NCBI GenBank assembly: GCA_905182985.1
Contig: CAJJDN010000116.1
Location: 303,439 to 367,438 of the forward strand
Reading direction: 5' to 3'
DNA length: 64,000 bases
DNA from: Paramecium sonneborni
Lineage: Eukaryota; Ciliophora; Oligohymenophorea; Peniculida; Parameciidae
A program made the translations under genes and the position numbers. The notes under the pieces were generated by a model. It had not been told where the DNA came from. It saw only the letters and a program-made list of their open reading frames with translations, and ran no database searches. This document shows, in pieces, positions 15,460 to 27,004 of this stretch. The first letter of the stretch is position 1. Each line of letters opens with the position of its first letter.

Positions 15460-16326
15460 AAATGATATTTATATTTTTTGTATGTGTCATTTGTCTATAA
15501 TAAAATTTTATTTTACAATTACTTAATTAAAGATAATAATTTAGTCGCAATAAACTATTATATTGAATTCTCAGTTATTTTTTTTTTCGAGATTTTAATT
15601 ATCTTCTGTTTATCTCAAGTAATATGTTAAAGCTAAAGTAAAAAGCCTTAAAATAAATATTTTTGAATTATTTTAACCTTAAAAAAAAACTTAAGAATGA
15701 TTTTACTTCACAATCAGCGTCATTATGAAAAAAAGAAACTAGAAATTGGACAAAAATTAGTTAATTAATCAATAATCAAGAAAATAACATCTTCAAAATT
15801 AAAGCAGAACAATTTCTTATTCTTAAAAAATATCATTTATTGAACATAATAATATATTTATATTCTTAGAAACTAAATAATCTCATCGAGACCTGAAAAA
15901 AAATAATAAAGCTATCAAAAGATTAAAACCAAAAAATTAAAAAATATCAATCCCAATTGTCTTTTTAGACCACTCATATCTTGGTGAGTGCAAAATAGAC
16001 AATAATGGGAACATGAAATATAAATGTCGAGATTTTAATAATTTTGTTAATATTAGTAGGTTTAATTGAAAAAGTAATTTCCTAATTGTTTAGCTTATCA
16101 ATGGCTATAAACCTCCCTTCGCCTTATTTTCACAAATTCGCTATGTACTAGCCAAATTCTTGTACATTTTATATAGACAATAGTTAATTGAATAATATAC
16201 TCTAGAAGTTAGTTCTAAATAAATATTGTATAAAATTAGCAGATTCATAAATATTAGATTTATTTTCTAAAAAAAGTTATAAATAAAATTTAATTTATAA
16301 ATAATAATTCTACAACTGAATGGATT
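15460..16326. other. Intergenic, AT-rich, with a hairpin
   Basis: Gap between the PKHD1L1-like gene and the ORF at 16327. A T-rich tract follows the TGA within about 120 bases. No coding family was recognised on either strand. The only clear structure is the hairpin at 15951-16010 (separate entry). The frame of the downstream ORF is already open from 16192, so part of this stretch could be an upstream exon. Confidence 0.5.
15951..16010. other. Strong two-stage hairpin
   Basis: Outer arms 15951-15962 (TCCCAATTGTCT) and 15997-16010 are complementary over 12 pairs with a 2-nt bulge on the right arm. An inner stem CACTCA/TGAGTG (15971-15976 with 15985-15990) closes an 8-nt loop. The arms are more GC-rich than the surroundings. 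It could be a structured RNA, a processing signal or a cruciform; no RNA family was recognised. Confidence 0.55.
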
Positions 16327-17067
16327 ATGATAATTTATGATAAGGATGTCTTATGGCAATAATATGTTTGGTTGGTTTTTTTACATAATCTAGTAGAATT
16401 CATAACAAGTGTCTTAGCTATTAGTTTGCCTACCTTATCTAAATAAGAAATTAATTTATTGAACTTTTATAAATACTATTCATAAAAGGGAAATTTAATT
16501 ATAAATAATTTTATGATTCAACAAGTAATGAATATTAACTTAATAGGATTAAGAATTAAGATATTGGATGAATTCTTAGATATCTATTATCATAAGGAAT
16601 CAAAATAATCTAAAATTAAAAACTCAATTAAAATTTAGTGTCGATATGAAGCACCTTAGATAAAATTTATCAACTCCTTATGTATTATCCATTAATATTG
16701 TTGCTATTTTCAAGGCATAACCTATTTCCAGTTTTATTTTAAAACAGGATAAGGTCAACTCGAGATTTAATCTCTGAAAAAATATCGAAAATTTTAAACT
16801 CAGAAACAAACTTCCTTTTCTTTGCATTATAATTTCATCAAAACTTTTGGGGAATTCATCACAATAATTTTGTCAATTATTACTTTGAATTTACATTCAT
16901 TTAATTATTATTCTAATAGTAAATTTCTAACATTTTCCAACAAAAATACTCACCCTTTAAATATTAAAAAGAGCACCTAAAATAGAACTCTAAAATTATA
17001 ATACATATTTTAATTTTTTTATCCTTACTAAATTCTAATAAATAATTTTATTTCTAATATGATATGA
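16327..17067 (+). CDS. Hypothetical protein, hydrophobic, family unknown
   Basis: ATG to TGA ORF of 246 aa using TAA/TAG as Gln, with no intron needed. The frame is already open upstream from 16192, just after a TGA, so the true start may be earlier or spliced. At this base composition a random TGA is expected roughly every 50 codons, so nearly 290 open codons argue for coding. Hydrophobic, aromatic-rich stretches occur near the start (WQQYVWLVFLHNLVEFI) and in the last third (FIKTFGEFITIILSIITLNL), suggesting a membrane protein. No family motif was recognised. It ends about 140 bases before the assembly gap, so it could also be the left part of something larger. Confidence 0.4.
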
Positions 17068-17210
17068 ACTAATGGTGCTTCTAAAATTCATATTAAGATA
17101 GATAAATTTAGTTCCTTTTATATTTGATTTCATTTATATTAATTAGAGCAGATGCAATTTTTATTATGAAATTTAATTATAATTACTATTATACTAATTT
17201 AATTCAATAT

Positions 17211-17921
17211 NNNNNNNNNNNNNNNNNNNNNNNNNNNNNNNNNNNNNNNNNNNNNNNNNNNNNNNNNNNNNNNNNNNNNNNNNNNNNNNNNNNNNNNNNN
17301 NNNNNNNNNNNNNNNNNNNNNNNNNNNNNNNNNNNNNNNNNNNNNNNNNNNNNNNNNNNNNNNNNNNNNNNNNNNNNNNNNNNNNNNNNNNNNNNNNNNN
17401 NNNNNNNNNNNNNNNNNNNNNNNNNNNNNNNNNNNNNNNNNNNNNNNNNNNNNNNNNNNNNNNNNNNNNNNNNNNNNNNNNNNNNNNNNNNNNNNNNNNN
17501 NNNNNNNNNNNNNNNNNNNNNNNNNNNNNNNNNNNNNNNNNNNNNNNNNNNNNNNNNNNNNNNNNNNNNNNNNNNNNNNNNNNNNNNNNNNNNNNNNNNN
17601 NNNNNNNNNNNNNNNNNNNNNNNNNNNNNNNNNNNNNNNNNNNNNNNNNNNNNNNNNNNNNNNNNNNNNNNNNNNNNNNNNNNNNNNNNNNNNNNNNNNN
17701 NNNNNNNNNNNNNNNNNNNNNNNNNNNNNNNNNNNNNNNNNNNNNNNNNNNNNNNNNNNNNNNNNNNNNNNNNNNNNNNNNNNNNNNNNNNNNNNNNNNN
17801 NNNNNNNNNNNNNNNNNNNNNNNNNNNNNNNNNNNNNNNNNNNNNNNNNNNNNNNNNNNNNNNNNNNNNNNNNNNNNNNNNNNNNNNNNNNNNNNNNNNN
17901 NNNNNNNNNNNNNNNNNNNNN
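17211..17921. other. Assembly gap (711 N)
   Basis: Unbroken run of 711 N. The short frames touching both sides are not evidence of a gene across it. Confidence 0.99.
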
Positions 17922-18267
17922 AATATATTATGGAAAGTTATTTAGAATTATGAAAAATTAAATCCCCATTTTGAAAAGCAATTTTAATAGATTTTATCAT
18001 TTTATGGAATTTTTATGATTTCAATTTTTTATAATTCATTAAATTTATTTTAAGTCATATGACTTTAAGCTTAAGTACATAAATTGATTGAATTAATTCC
18101 AAAGATTATATTATAAATCAATACTATCAGTCTTCCTTTTTTATATTTAGTCATCGAAAGTAATTAAAATTTCGAAATCAATTAAGGCTGTAAGAAGAAG
18201 TGAGTTCAATAAATTAATTTCATTTTATTTGTGTTAGCAAATTATTATTTATTATTCATTAATATGT
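17922..18267. other. Stretch left of the tubulin-like gene
   Basis: AT-rich sequence between the gap and the first recognisable tubulin codons. The tubulin frame stays open for some distance upstream, so the missing N-terminal exon may lie here, but no convincing ATG plus 5' splice site was found. Confidence 0.4.
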
Positions 18268-19529
18268 TCTGCTTTTCATCTTCATATAGGCGGAGCAGGT
18301 GTAATGATGGGAGATATCTTATGGAAACTTTATGCAAAGGAGTAGAGTGATACAATTGTAAAGAAATACATTTATAATGAAAGTGATAATAATAATTCTC
18401 CAATATCACTTTATGCAGATTTAGATGATCAAATGATAAACGAAGTTAAAAAGAATAAATCTATCCATTATAAATCTAATTCTTTTGTTACAGGAAAGGA
18501 AGATGTTGGGAACAATAATTTTAAGACTCATTAAACTATTGGAAAGGAAATATGTGACATTGCATTAAACTAAGTGAGAAAATAAGTAGAAAGCATGGAC
18601 AGATTAGATTAATTCATTGTAACGTCTGCCTTAAGTGGTGGAACAGGATCAGGATTTACTTCTTTATTGTTGGAAAGATTATCATTGAAATATAATCAAA
18701 AAATTGAAAAAAATGCATTCTTGATTTATCCTTCATAAAGAATGTCTAATAATATAGTAGATGTCTATAATGCTGTTTTAGCTACAAATATGACATTAGA
18801 GCATTGTAATTCTGTTGTTATATTTGATAATCAATCAATGTATAATGTTATAGATATGCAGATCGGCTTAGATTTTGTTGATTATACTCACTTAAATAAT
18901 CTAAAATCATAAATTATCATCGCTTACACAGGTTTAAGAAGATATAGTAAAATTAACAACAATAAATTATTTTCTGGGCTTTGTCTCTATCTAAGACTTC
19001 ATTATATAATTCCATAATATGGACCTTTGGCATCTATTAATGATTATATAAATTAGGAATTGAATGAAAAATCACTTATATCATATGTATTAAACAAGAA
19101 TAAAGATTATTATAATGTCAAATAAAACCTATGAAAACTTATGCTGCTTTTGTTCATCGTTCTAAATACGTGAATCCTTTTTTTGGTTAATATAATTTAA
19201 CCCTATAAAATATTAGAACTAAAAATTAAGAAACTCCGAATATATTTTTATGTTAATCTGAAAATTATGCAGTTATTCCAGAGCCAGCCTAGTTAAGATA
19301 AACTGATCTATTTTTTTCAAATGACACCTGTGTTTACAATTATTTTGACAATCTTGGAAAAAAATTTGACCAGCTTTATGCTAAAAGAGCCTTTGTTCAT
19401 TGGTATTATGGAGAAGGATGTGAATCTGAAGAAATGTCTATATATAGAGAAGATTTATTTGCCCTTTGCAAAGACTATGAGGAAGGATGCAATTAAAGAG
19501 GATTTGTAGATGATGAAGAAATTGAATGA
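18268..19529 (+). pseudogene. Divergent alpha-tubulin-like gene, frameshifted
   Basis: Tubulin landmarks appear in order: FHLHIGGAGVMMGD (GQAG loop), GKEDVGNNN, HQTIGKEICD, the nucleotide-binding loop SGGTGSG followed by [13 protein letters not shown], then TLEHCNSVVIFDNQSMYN, and at the C-terminus [21 protein letters not shown] with an acidic end DDEEIE and no terminal tyrosine. This is alpha-type in the C-terminal half. It is very divergent: the segment matching the alpha-tubulin catalytic-Glu region is not conserved. The frame breaks near 19128, where one missing base separates YYNVKQN from MKTYAAF and no plausible intron lies there. The first codons are also unclear. Pseudogene, sequence error or a divergent ciliate tubulin isotype are all possible; similarity to tubulin is certain. 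Confidence 0.75.
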
Positions 19530-20045
19530 AGTTAACAATTAATTTATTTTAATTTTTTTCTTATAATCCTTATTTTATTTATTAGAAGAGATTTTAGAAT
19601 TTGAATATTTATTCTAAAAAGGTATCCTACCATTGTTTTCGTCATAAAATTATAAATTTAAGATAAATTCTTGATAAAATTTATTGTTCTATCTTCATTC
19701 CAAATTTATTATTCAAATGATTTAGCTGAAATTAACTTTTTTAAAAAAATTTCCTAATTTTTAATTTTATAAAAATTATTACAATATAATTTTAAATCAT
19801 TCTAATAAGTTATAATTCGTTTTATATTCAAATTAGATTTGATTCGATATGCTCCAGGTACAAATACTATATTTACAATTATTACTTGCAAATTTTTAAA
19901 CCATCTAAATGCAGTTATACTATATGATCAAAAACATAATTACATTACCTATTATTTACGAATTAATTTTTTATTCCTGGAGAAAATGAAAAGTAAAATA
20001 TAAACTATTTAATTTCTATATAATTGCCAAATAATTATCAATTAA
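19530..20045. other. Intergenic between convergent genes
   Basis: About 500 AT-rich bases between the tubulin-like stop and the stop of the minus-strand gene. T-rich tracts on both strands; nothing else recognised. Confidence 0.5.
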
Positions 20046-21453
20046 TCAACTATGTATAATTTAGACTTTTAATTCATATAATTTAATATAAAATTTAAAA
20101 TAGCCTTATACTTTATCCAAATCCAAATATTCCTGATAAATAGCCTAATATATACTTTCGTTTTTCCTTTAATAAAATAAAGCATTCTTTCATATGATGA
20201 ATAAGATATAAGATACTCTTAATTTAAAGATATTTTCAACTTTCCTTTATAAACCGAACCATTTGAAACAAGCTCTAATTTTAATAGTCATGTTTATACC
20301 TCCTAATTCATTCATACAATATTTTTAACTTCCTTTCATTTTCCCATTTTTATCAACACTTAAAATTCCTATCTCAGCTTGCTTTAATAATAATAAAATG
20401 TTACAAATTTATTATTTTTAGATTCAGAAAATCTCAATCTTATTTCAGCATCTATTTATAAAGTTAATATTCCATCAATCAAACCAATACCTTACTGATC
20501 ACAGGAAAATGCTTGAATATTTTTTGAAAAATTGAGGTTCTGATATGAATTAGTTAAATCAAACTTCTTCCCAAAAAATATATTTTAAGAAGATGATTTT
20601 TAGATATTTCTATTCTAAATAACAAAAAGATTGAATACCTCTTTTGTTACAATTATTTAGGATTATCTACAACAATATAATCTTATGCTTCTGTTTTTGG
20701 TACATATTCATATTGTTTATTATCTTTATTGGATTTTTTATTAGAATTTTATGAAGTATTAATATTTTCTTATTTTTGTGTTTTTTAAACAGTTGTGTGA
20801 TCTGAACTATGTTTATTGGATATTTAATTAGAATTATTGGAAGTATTGACTAATTCTGATGGTAATTAAAATTTCAATCTGTCATCATCATCATCATTTT
20901 GTAAAATATTTTTTGTAGGATAAGAATAGTTTTATTATTAAAATTGATATTATTTATATCCTTTTAAAGGAATATTGTTCAGATCATCCTATTCAATTTA
21001 TTGACTTTAATTTAAAGTAGAATATTATTATGAAACATTTTCATCATGTAAAATTTAATATGTTTCTTGTTAAATTTATTGTATTTTCATTTACTCTACT
21101 TTATTTGATATAAATTCAGTCTGGTTAATATATTCTTATACTCCAATAGATTGAGTAGTTTTTGATTCAGGGAGTGTTGAATCGTTAAATTCTGCCGCTT
21201 TCTCTGTTTGAGCATTATTAAAATATTGGTTACCTATTGTAAAATACTTTTCTAATAAATTTATAAAATTATCTTCCAATAAATTTAATTTAGTCTAAAG
21301 TTAATCAAGAAAAATATCTTCTTACTCCGATTATTGGGTTTATATTTATCCATAATATATCTTAATATATTTTTCTACAGCAGCTTCTATAGATTATGAA
21401 TTTGATAATTAATAATCGAAGTAAATTTAATTTTAAACTCTATCAGACTACAT
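20046..21453 (-). CDS. Hypothetical Q/N-rich protein
   Basis: Five exons, with introns at 20610-20638, 20382-20404, 20275-20299 and 20133-20155 (29, 23, 25 and 23 nt), give 435 aa, exactly divisible by three. The start MQSDRVQNQ is the first ATG after upstream breaks. The N-terminal two thirds are rich in Gln, Asn, Ser and Thr, with helical patches and an acidic run (five Asp). The C-terminal third (about 290-435) is compact and beta-like: GIGLIDGILTLQIDAEIRL, then GILSVDKNGKMKG, then VSNGSVYKGKLKIS, ending VQIIHS. This suggests one folded C-terminal domain behind a disordered region. I do not recognise the family. It converges on the tubulin-like gene and no operon-like linkage is implied. 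Confidence 0.75.
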
Positions 21454-22886
21454 TCTAGAATATTACATTAATAATTATACTTTTTAAAAAAATCAAATAA
21501 TTCTTAGATTTTAACAATAATTCTATCCTCTTAATATTAAATTAATTGATTAATATCTTCTTAAACTTTTATCCGATATTATTCATTCAACTGATTAAAT
21601 TTAAAAATAAATTTGCTATCAAACCTATGTTTTGATATCACTTTATGATTAAATTCATTATGTAATTTTAATTAATCCCAGTTTGTAATGATTCTACTTA
21701 AGTGACATTACTATTCAAAGCAAATGTAAGTATCCTAATGAGAATATTATTAATTCATTATTTATTTATTAATTAAAATAATTAAATCAAATTAAAAATC
21801 TAGTTAAAAAGTAGCCATTTATTTTTATTTACTACTTCATATTTATTAATCTTAATATAGACAAAATTATCCGATTTTATAATTAATTTTAATTAAAATA
21901 TTTTCAAGAGATTGATAATGTAAAAGGATGGAAAGATTTTTTATATTAGAAATAATATTTATATTTAATAATAAATTTGATATTTACATCTGGTGTCAAT
22001 TTTGCATTTTTTTGAGATTATTATAATGGAAATTGTGGATTTTCTATTATTATATTCTTTATCAAAAGTTAAATTCTTTAATATCATTTAATATTTATGT
22101 TATTTAGTGTGAATTATTAGATTTGGAAATATTGAATTATATAACTCAATATATTTATGAAGGATTTCTTTATAATCAAAAAGAAGTCTGCCAACTGAAA
22201 ATAAACTACTAATCATCAGCATTTATCCAACAACTGCATATGAAAAAAACCTATATTTGACATAAAAGATTGCTTATTAATAAAATCCAAAATAATACTT
22301 CTCCTCAGCTATAAACTTGAAATCCTACAGATGGATGCAAATATATAGGCTCACATTAAGCATGATACTATCCATCCTGCATAATATGCATTAATATTTT
22401 AAAAAAGATAAGGATTGAAAATGAGCAAAATAATGGCACTAAAATATTTGGAATTAATCGATTATGCCTTAGTTGCAAATAGAAGCTCTTATGTGTATTA
22501 TGCTTGAATAAGGAACTTTATCATAAAAATTTTATATTATTATGTAAAAAATCATTAAAATTTTTATTAATTCTTCCTTTCAAGATACAATTATTTTTTT
22601 GTAGAAATGTAATAATTTGATTTTATTTTTGATACCATTACATTATAAATCTCATGTTAAAGGAAAAAAACAGAAAATTTAGTGCAATTATATCCCTTTC
22701 TAACACTTTTCCTAAATAATTATAAATGATTATATATTTATTAATAGTATACATAAAAACTTTAAACTTTGTTTTTAATTTCATTTTTAAATCTAAAAAT
22801 GAAAACTCGTATTCAATAGTATTAAAATTAATATTTAAATAAAAAAAAAATAATGAATGCCTTTTTGAATAGGATTGCAAAATTGG
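21454..22886. other. AT-rich stretch without recognised genes
   Basis: Over 1.4 kb very rich in A and T. Both strands are interrupted by TGA frequently. A somewhat less AT-rich patch near 22180-22500 may be an eroded gene fragment, but it matched no family I know. Confidence 0.4.
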
Positions 22887-23530
22887 ATGGACTCTTTGTT
22901 CTTCATTCGGATTGAGAGAGAAAAAGTATTTTATAAATCAGTTTGGGGTGAAATGGCAACAATAATAGTCCTAACATTTGTTATTGTTTACTCAATAAAT
23001 TAATTTATTTATTGGGAATCAGTTAAATGATCTCTCAAGTTTCAACATATTAAAAACTTATTAGTGAAGAAAGTTATTTAGAATAACTTTTTTTTAAAGA
23101 AAGATCCCCATTAATTGGTTGATATAATTGATAGCTAAATAAATCCATTTGATAATAACTCAATGATTAATATCCCATTACTTTATATATCTAATGAAGA
23201 ATAGGCTTATAGGTTAGATTTTTTAGAAGATGGATAGTATAAAACTTTAATTGTAGATTTGAATAATTAGCTGGATAATTATTTGATAATAATTTTTGTT
23301 AAATGTATAGATAATGAATAAAATATATCTGGAATATAAAATTGTGCAAGTTAAGAATATAGTGATAAATTCTTCAATTAAATCGATTTTAGTCTTAAAT
23401 ACATGGACTTTATTTGAGGATTATACAGATGCAATTAATTAAAACCATTTGGATCCATTTTTATTTAGTTATCATTGGAAAATGAAGGCTCAGAATAATT
23501 GTTTTAATAGTATATCTTGTTTTGAGAATG
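22887..23530 (+). pseudogene. Broken ciliate transmembrane-protein gene
   Basis: A clear start MDSLFFIRIEREKVFYKS is followed at once by a membrane helix (MATIIVLTFVIVYSINQFIYW), the N-terminal layout of a ciliate family of membrane proteins with a short cytoplasmic lead and large external domain. The homologous text then jumps between frames: MISQVSTYQKLISEESYLEQ in one frame, QLVDIIDSQINPFDNNSMINI and LLYISNEEQAYRLDFLEDGQ in another, with in-frame TGA codons near 23026 and 23414. No set of GT-AG introns repairs it. The T-run near 23090 is a possible site of a sequencing indel, but several breaks make a pseudogene more likely. The function of the family is unknown. Confidence 0.5.
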
Positions 23531-24868
23531 AATAAATACAAAAAAAATATAAACCTAGTAGATGAATAAAGAATTTAAGATAGTAAAAATTGGATTGAAA
23601 TTAAGGATTAAATAAACAAAGGTTCAATAATTACAATAATACTAAATATATTTTTGAATTTATTATAATATTGCAATTTATGAATTATGATTAAATAAAA
23701 GAGATTTCGAAACTTTTATTTTTATATACACCTCAATAATAATAAATATTTGAAAAAACAGATATGACTGACTTTGAAGTATGATTTTAAAATTTAATGG
23801 GCCAAATCCTTTTCACTACAAGTTATATTACATAAAATTTATTAAAAGCAAACAATATAAAATTAAAAATTAATTATTATATTTAATATAATAAGTTTAA
23901 AATTGTTATACTTGTAATTTGGTTTCTCAAAAATAAATAAGTTTAGACTTCTCTTATAATTAATTCTACTTAAATTATTTAATATGTAAACAAATTAATT
24001 TTGTTAAGTTTAAATTATGTTTTAAGGTCATTTCAGCATTTTAAATAATTGTCTCTAAAATTTTTATATCAATTAGAATTTTATTCAACAATAATTCTAA
24101 GCCTGATCTTTTAAAATTACTTTTAATTGAATTTATTCAAATTTTTTGTATGAACCATTTAATACTGCTAGAATTTGAGTGTCCAACTAAATTAAATTAT
24201 TAAATTAGGATTTTCTATAAATAATATTCTAAAAATTATAGCACAGTTTTTATAGATTACATACTTGTAAAGATGTACAGATTGAAAAATTATTTGATTA
24301 TATTCTATATTTATAGATTAGAATTATTTTTTCTTAAATTAAAAAACAATTCATAAATAGATATTAATATTATTATTTTTAAGGATCTAACTATAACTAT
24401 TGATAGAAATAATTAAGTGCTAGGTAATAATTTATTAGAATAATTACAGAACCAAGGCTTAATAAATTTATTTTAGAATTAAAAAAAAATTTTGTAGGTT
24501 AATTTTTTTTCTCCTTCTTAATGAACGATCAATATATGGAAATATAATTGATCAGTATTTTTAGGTGAAAAAATACTAATTTTCTTCCCTAAAATAAATT
24601 TTCAGTATATATAAACTGCGATTAATTGCATTTATTTTATTGAACCAGTTTTAATAAAAATTTATATTAAATTTAACACTATTTAATTGAGCTGATTGAT
24701 TTTTTAAAATTCTCATCTTAAACCTTTCCTAGATAGTAGCTCTAACATATAATTATCTTTATAAACTAAATTTGAAATAAAATTTTATTCTTTTTAATTA
24801 TTGAAATTTTCAAACTATAAAATCAAATTTAGACCTTTAATGCTTTGCTGATCCAATGAAACATACTA
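23531..24868. other. AT-rich stretch without recognised genes
   Basis: Continues to the right of the broken membrane-protein gene. Only short frames separated by TGA; nothing recognised. Confidence 0.4.
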
Positions 24869-25366
24869 ATGGCAAAAGAAGACCTTAAAGGATTTGTATA
24901 GATTTAAAATCTAATCGCTAAATTCAAAGAAAATTCTGATAATTCAAAAAATTAATTGAATAAATCTTTTACATAAGTTAAAACTAAATTCGAAGAATAT
25001 TCAAAACCTATAGAAAACTTGAAAAATAATGAATTAAAATCTCTAAATGTATAACTTAAAAAGATTATCAATAAATTAAATAAAACTTATAATATATTTA
25101 GGAGTAGTATCAAGATATAAATACTTAAGAAGAGTTCGTCAACTAAATTAAAATTGATATTTCTACATAAATCAAATATTTTTAGGAACTTAATTTAATA
25201 CATTTCTCATAATTATTATTATAAATAATGTAAAAAAAGAATGATAAAAACATTGAATTTTGATTAATTACTTGATAAAACTAAGAAATTAAATAGATTT
25301 ATAAAATAATTATTAAATTTCTGTTAATATTGTATTAATAGAAATTGCAATAAGCAAATGATCTGA
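24869..25366 (+). CDS. Small hypothetical coiled-coil-like protein
   Basis: 165-aa ORF ending in TGA, with TAA/TAG read as Gln. The first 75 residues are rich in Lys, Glu and Asn with heptad-like spacing (DLKGFVQIQNLIAKFKENSD, FEEYSKPIENLKNNELKS), so a coiled coil is likely. The rest is basic with several Cys near the end. No family recognised. The N-terminal part looks like genuine coding; the C-terminal half may be chance read-through past a missed intron. Isolated in an otherwise empty AT-rich stretch. Confidence 0.4.
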
Positions 25367-26479
25367 GAAAAAATAATCGTTTGCTTTATTCTTTTAATAT
25401 ATTTAATTATGTTTAACAAATTTTCTAAGTTTTCCATTTTCAAAATAGCTTAGAGGATACTCATGTATTTATTATCCTATATGAAATCAAAAAAAAAATT
25501 GAAAGCAATTTTTCAGTATTATATTATATTAAACATGTTTTTATAGTTATAAAATATTATTAAAATAATAGTGAAATAACTATGTAATTGTTAGCTAAGT
25601 TAATAAAAAGACAAAATAAACTTCTAATATGCTCTCGATAAATGAATAGAAAAGTTTAAGACAAAGAAGAATAATAATAGTTGAGAGTGATGAAAACTAA
25701 TTATTTTCTTACTCAGATATATATTAAGCAGCAGCAATAAAAATTGTAATAAATATTAGAAAAATAATTGTCTTTTTAATTAAATTTATTACTTCCCAAA
25801 AATAACTACTATTATTTTATTCATTGATTAAATAATAAAAATGTTTTCTAATTTAAATGTTAATAAATTGATCTTTTTTAATGTACTTGGTTACAGAAAG
25901 GGAAAGGGAATGATAAAACTAAAAATCCTATACTTAAAATAATGAAGGAGAAAATCCAAATTTAATGTTTTTTGGATCCAAAAGGAAGAGAAACATACCG
26001 AATTTGAAACATCTCTTTTTGAGAGAAAGGAAAAATATCTAAAATAGAAAAATAAAATTATATTTTAACCAATCCACAATAATAAGAAATCTGAAGGTTT
26101 ATTTGTAATAGCTTCCAAACTAACATTACACAATCTGATCTTTTATGCCCATTATAAATGAGAATTCTAATAATTATAAGTATAATTTAGACGTCATCAA
26201 TAAGAGCATTGTAATTATATTAATTTTTAGAAAAAAAATAGATAATTTCTCTTAAATTACAAATATTGTATAGTAAATAAAATTTATTATGTAATAATAG
26301 AAAGGTTATTTAAAAATACAAGCTGTTTTATTTGTATAATTTTTCAATTGGGGTGTATATATTTAGCTTTAAGGATATTAGGTATATCTCATTTAGCAAT
26401 GGCTTTTTTCCAAAATAAGCAGATTGCTTACAATATTTCTTATCATAAATAATGAAAATATCATTCTGAAACGTAGATC
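25367..26479. other. AT-rich stretch without recognised genes
   Basis: No gene family recognised. A patch at 25910-26200 is less AT-rich (it contains frames such as NPNLMFFGSKRKRNIPNLKH) and may be a gene remnant, but I could not extend it. Confidence 0.35.
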
Positions 26480-26744
26480 TCAATTTATTATTTCAATTTT
26501 ATAAATTTTCTTTAATTGTTAATTGTTCTCTAAATATGCTATCATCTTATCTTTCAACCAAGTAATTGATTGTCTTATTTATTGCTTAAGTATCCAAATT
26601 ATATCTTGCTTAATACAAATAATATCACTGTGCAGATTAAATTTCTCTTCTTGCATCTTTTCTTCAAGCAACTATTAGAAAAAAATAAAATTTAGTAACA
26701 AATAGAAAAGGCTTTGTTTTGGTATTATTTTATGCTTTTTACAT
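26480..26744 (-). CDS. Short hypothetical helical protein
   Basis: Two exons with a 28-nt intron (26672-26699) give 78 aa, divisible by three and bounded by an upstream TGA and a terminal TGA. The sequence is strongly helical and charged (LLEEKMQEEKFNLHSD, KDKMIAYLENNQQLKKIYK). It follows the TPR gene on the same strand by about 260 bases. It may be a fragment of a larger coiled-coil gene. No family recognised. Confidence 0.4.
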
Positions 26745-27004
26745 TTGATATCATAAAATTGTCATATGAACCTAGCAAAATAATTTTGTGCAAAACGCAT
26801 CTTTAAAAAGAAGCTCCTCTAAATATGATTGAGATTTAGGTAGTACATCTTAAATTATTCCTCTGTTAGGATTCTAATATATTGTTAAGAAGTAGTAGGC
26901 TATGTAATTTTAGTACAACTTTCATATAATTATAACCTAATAATATCATAATAAAGGGAAAAGGTATGTAAGATTTTTACTTTTACCATTGTATATATAT
27001 TAAA

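Noticed and set aside
17124..17945. Open frame running through the run of N
   Set aside because: Its length comes from unknown bases; only short unrelated pieces lie on either side.
22638..22880. Minus-strand 80-codon frame
   Set aside because: Low-complexity AT-rich translation with no family signal, ending just before the plus-strand membrane-protein start.
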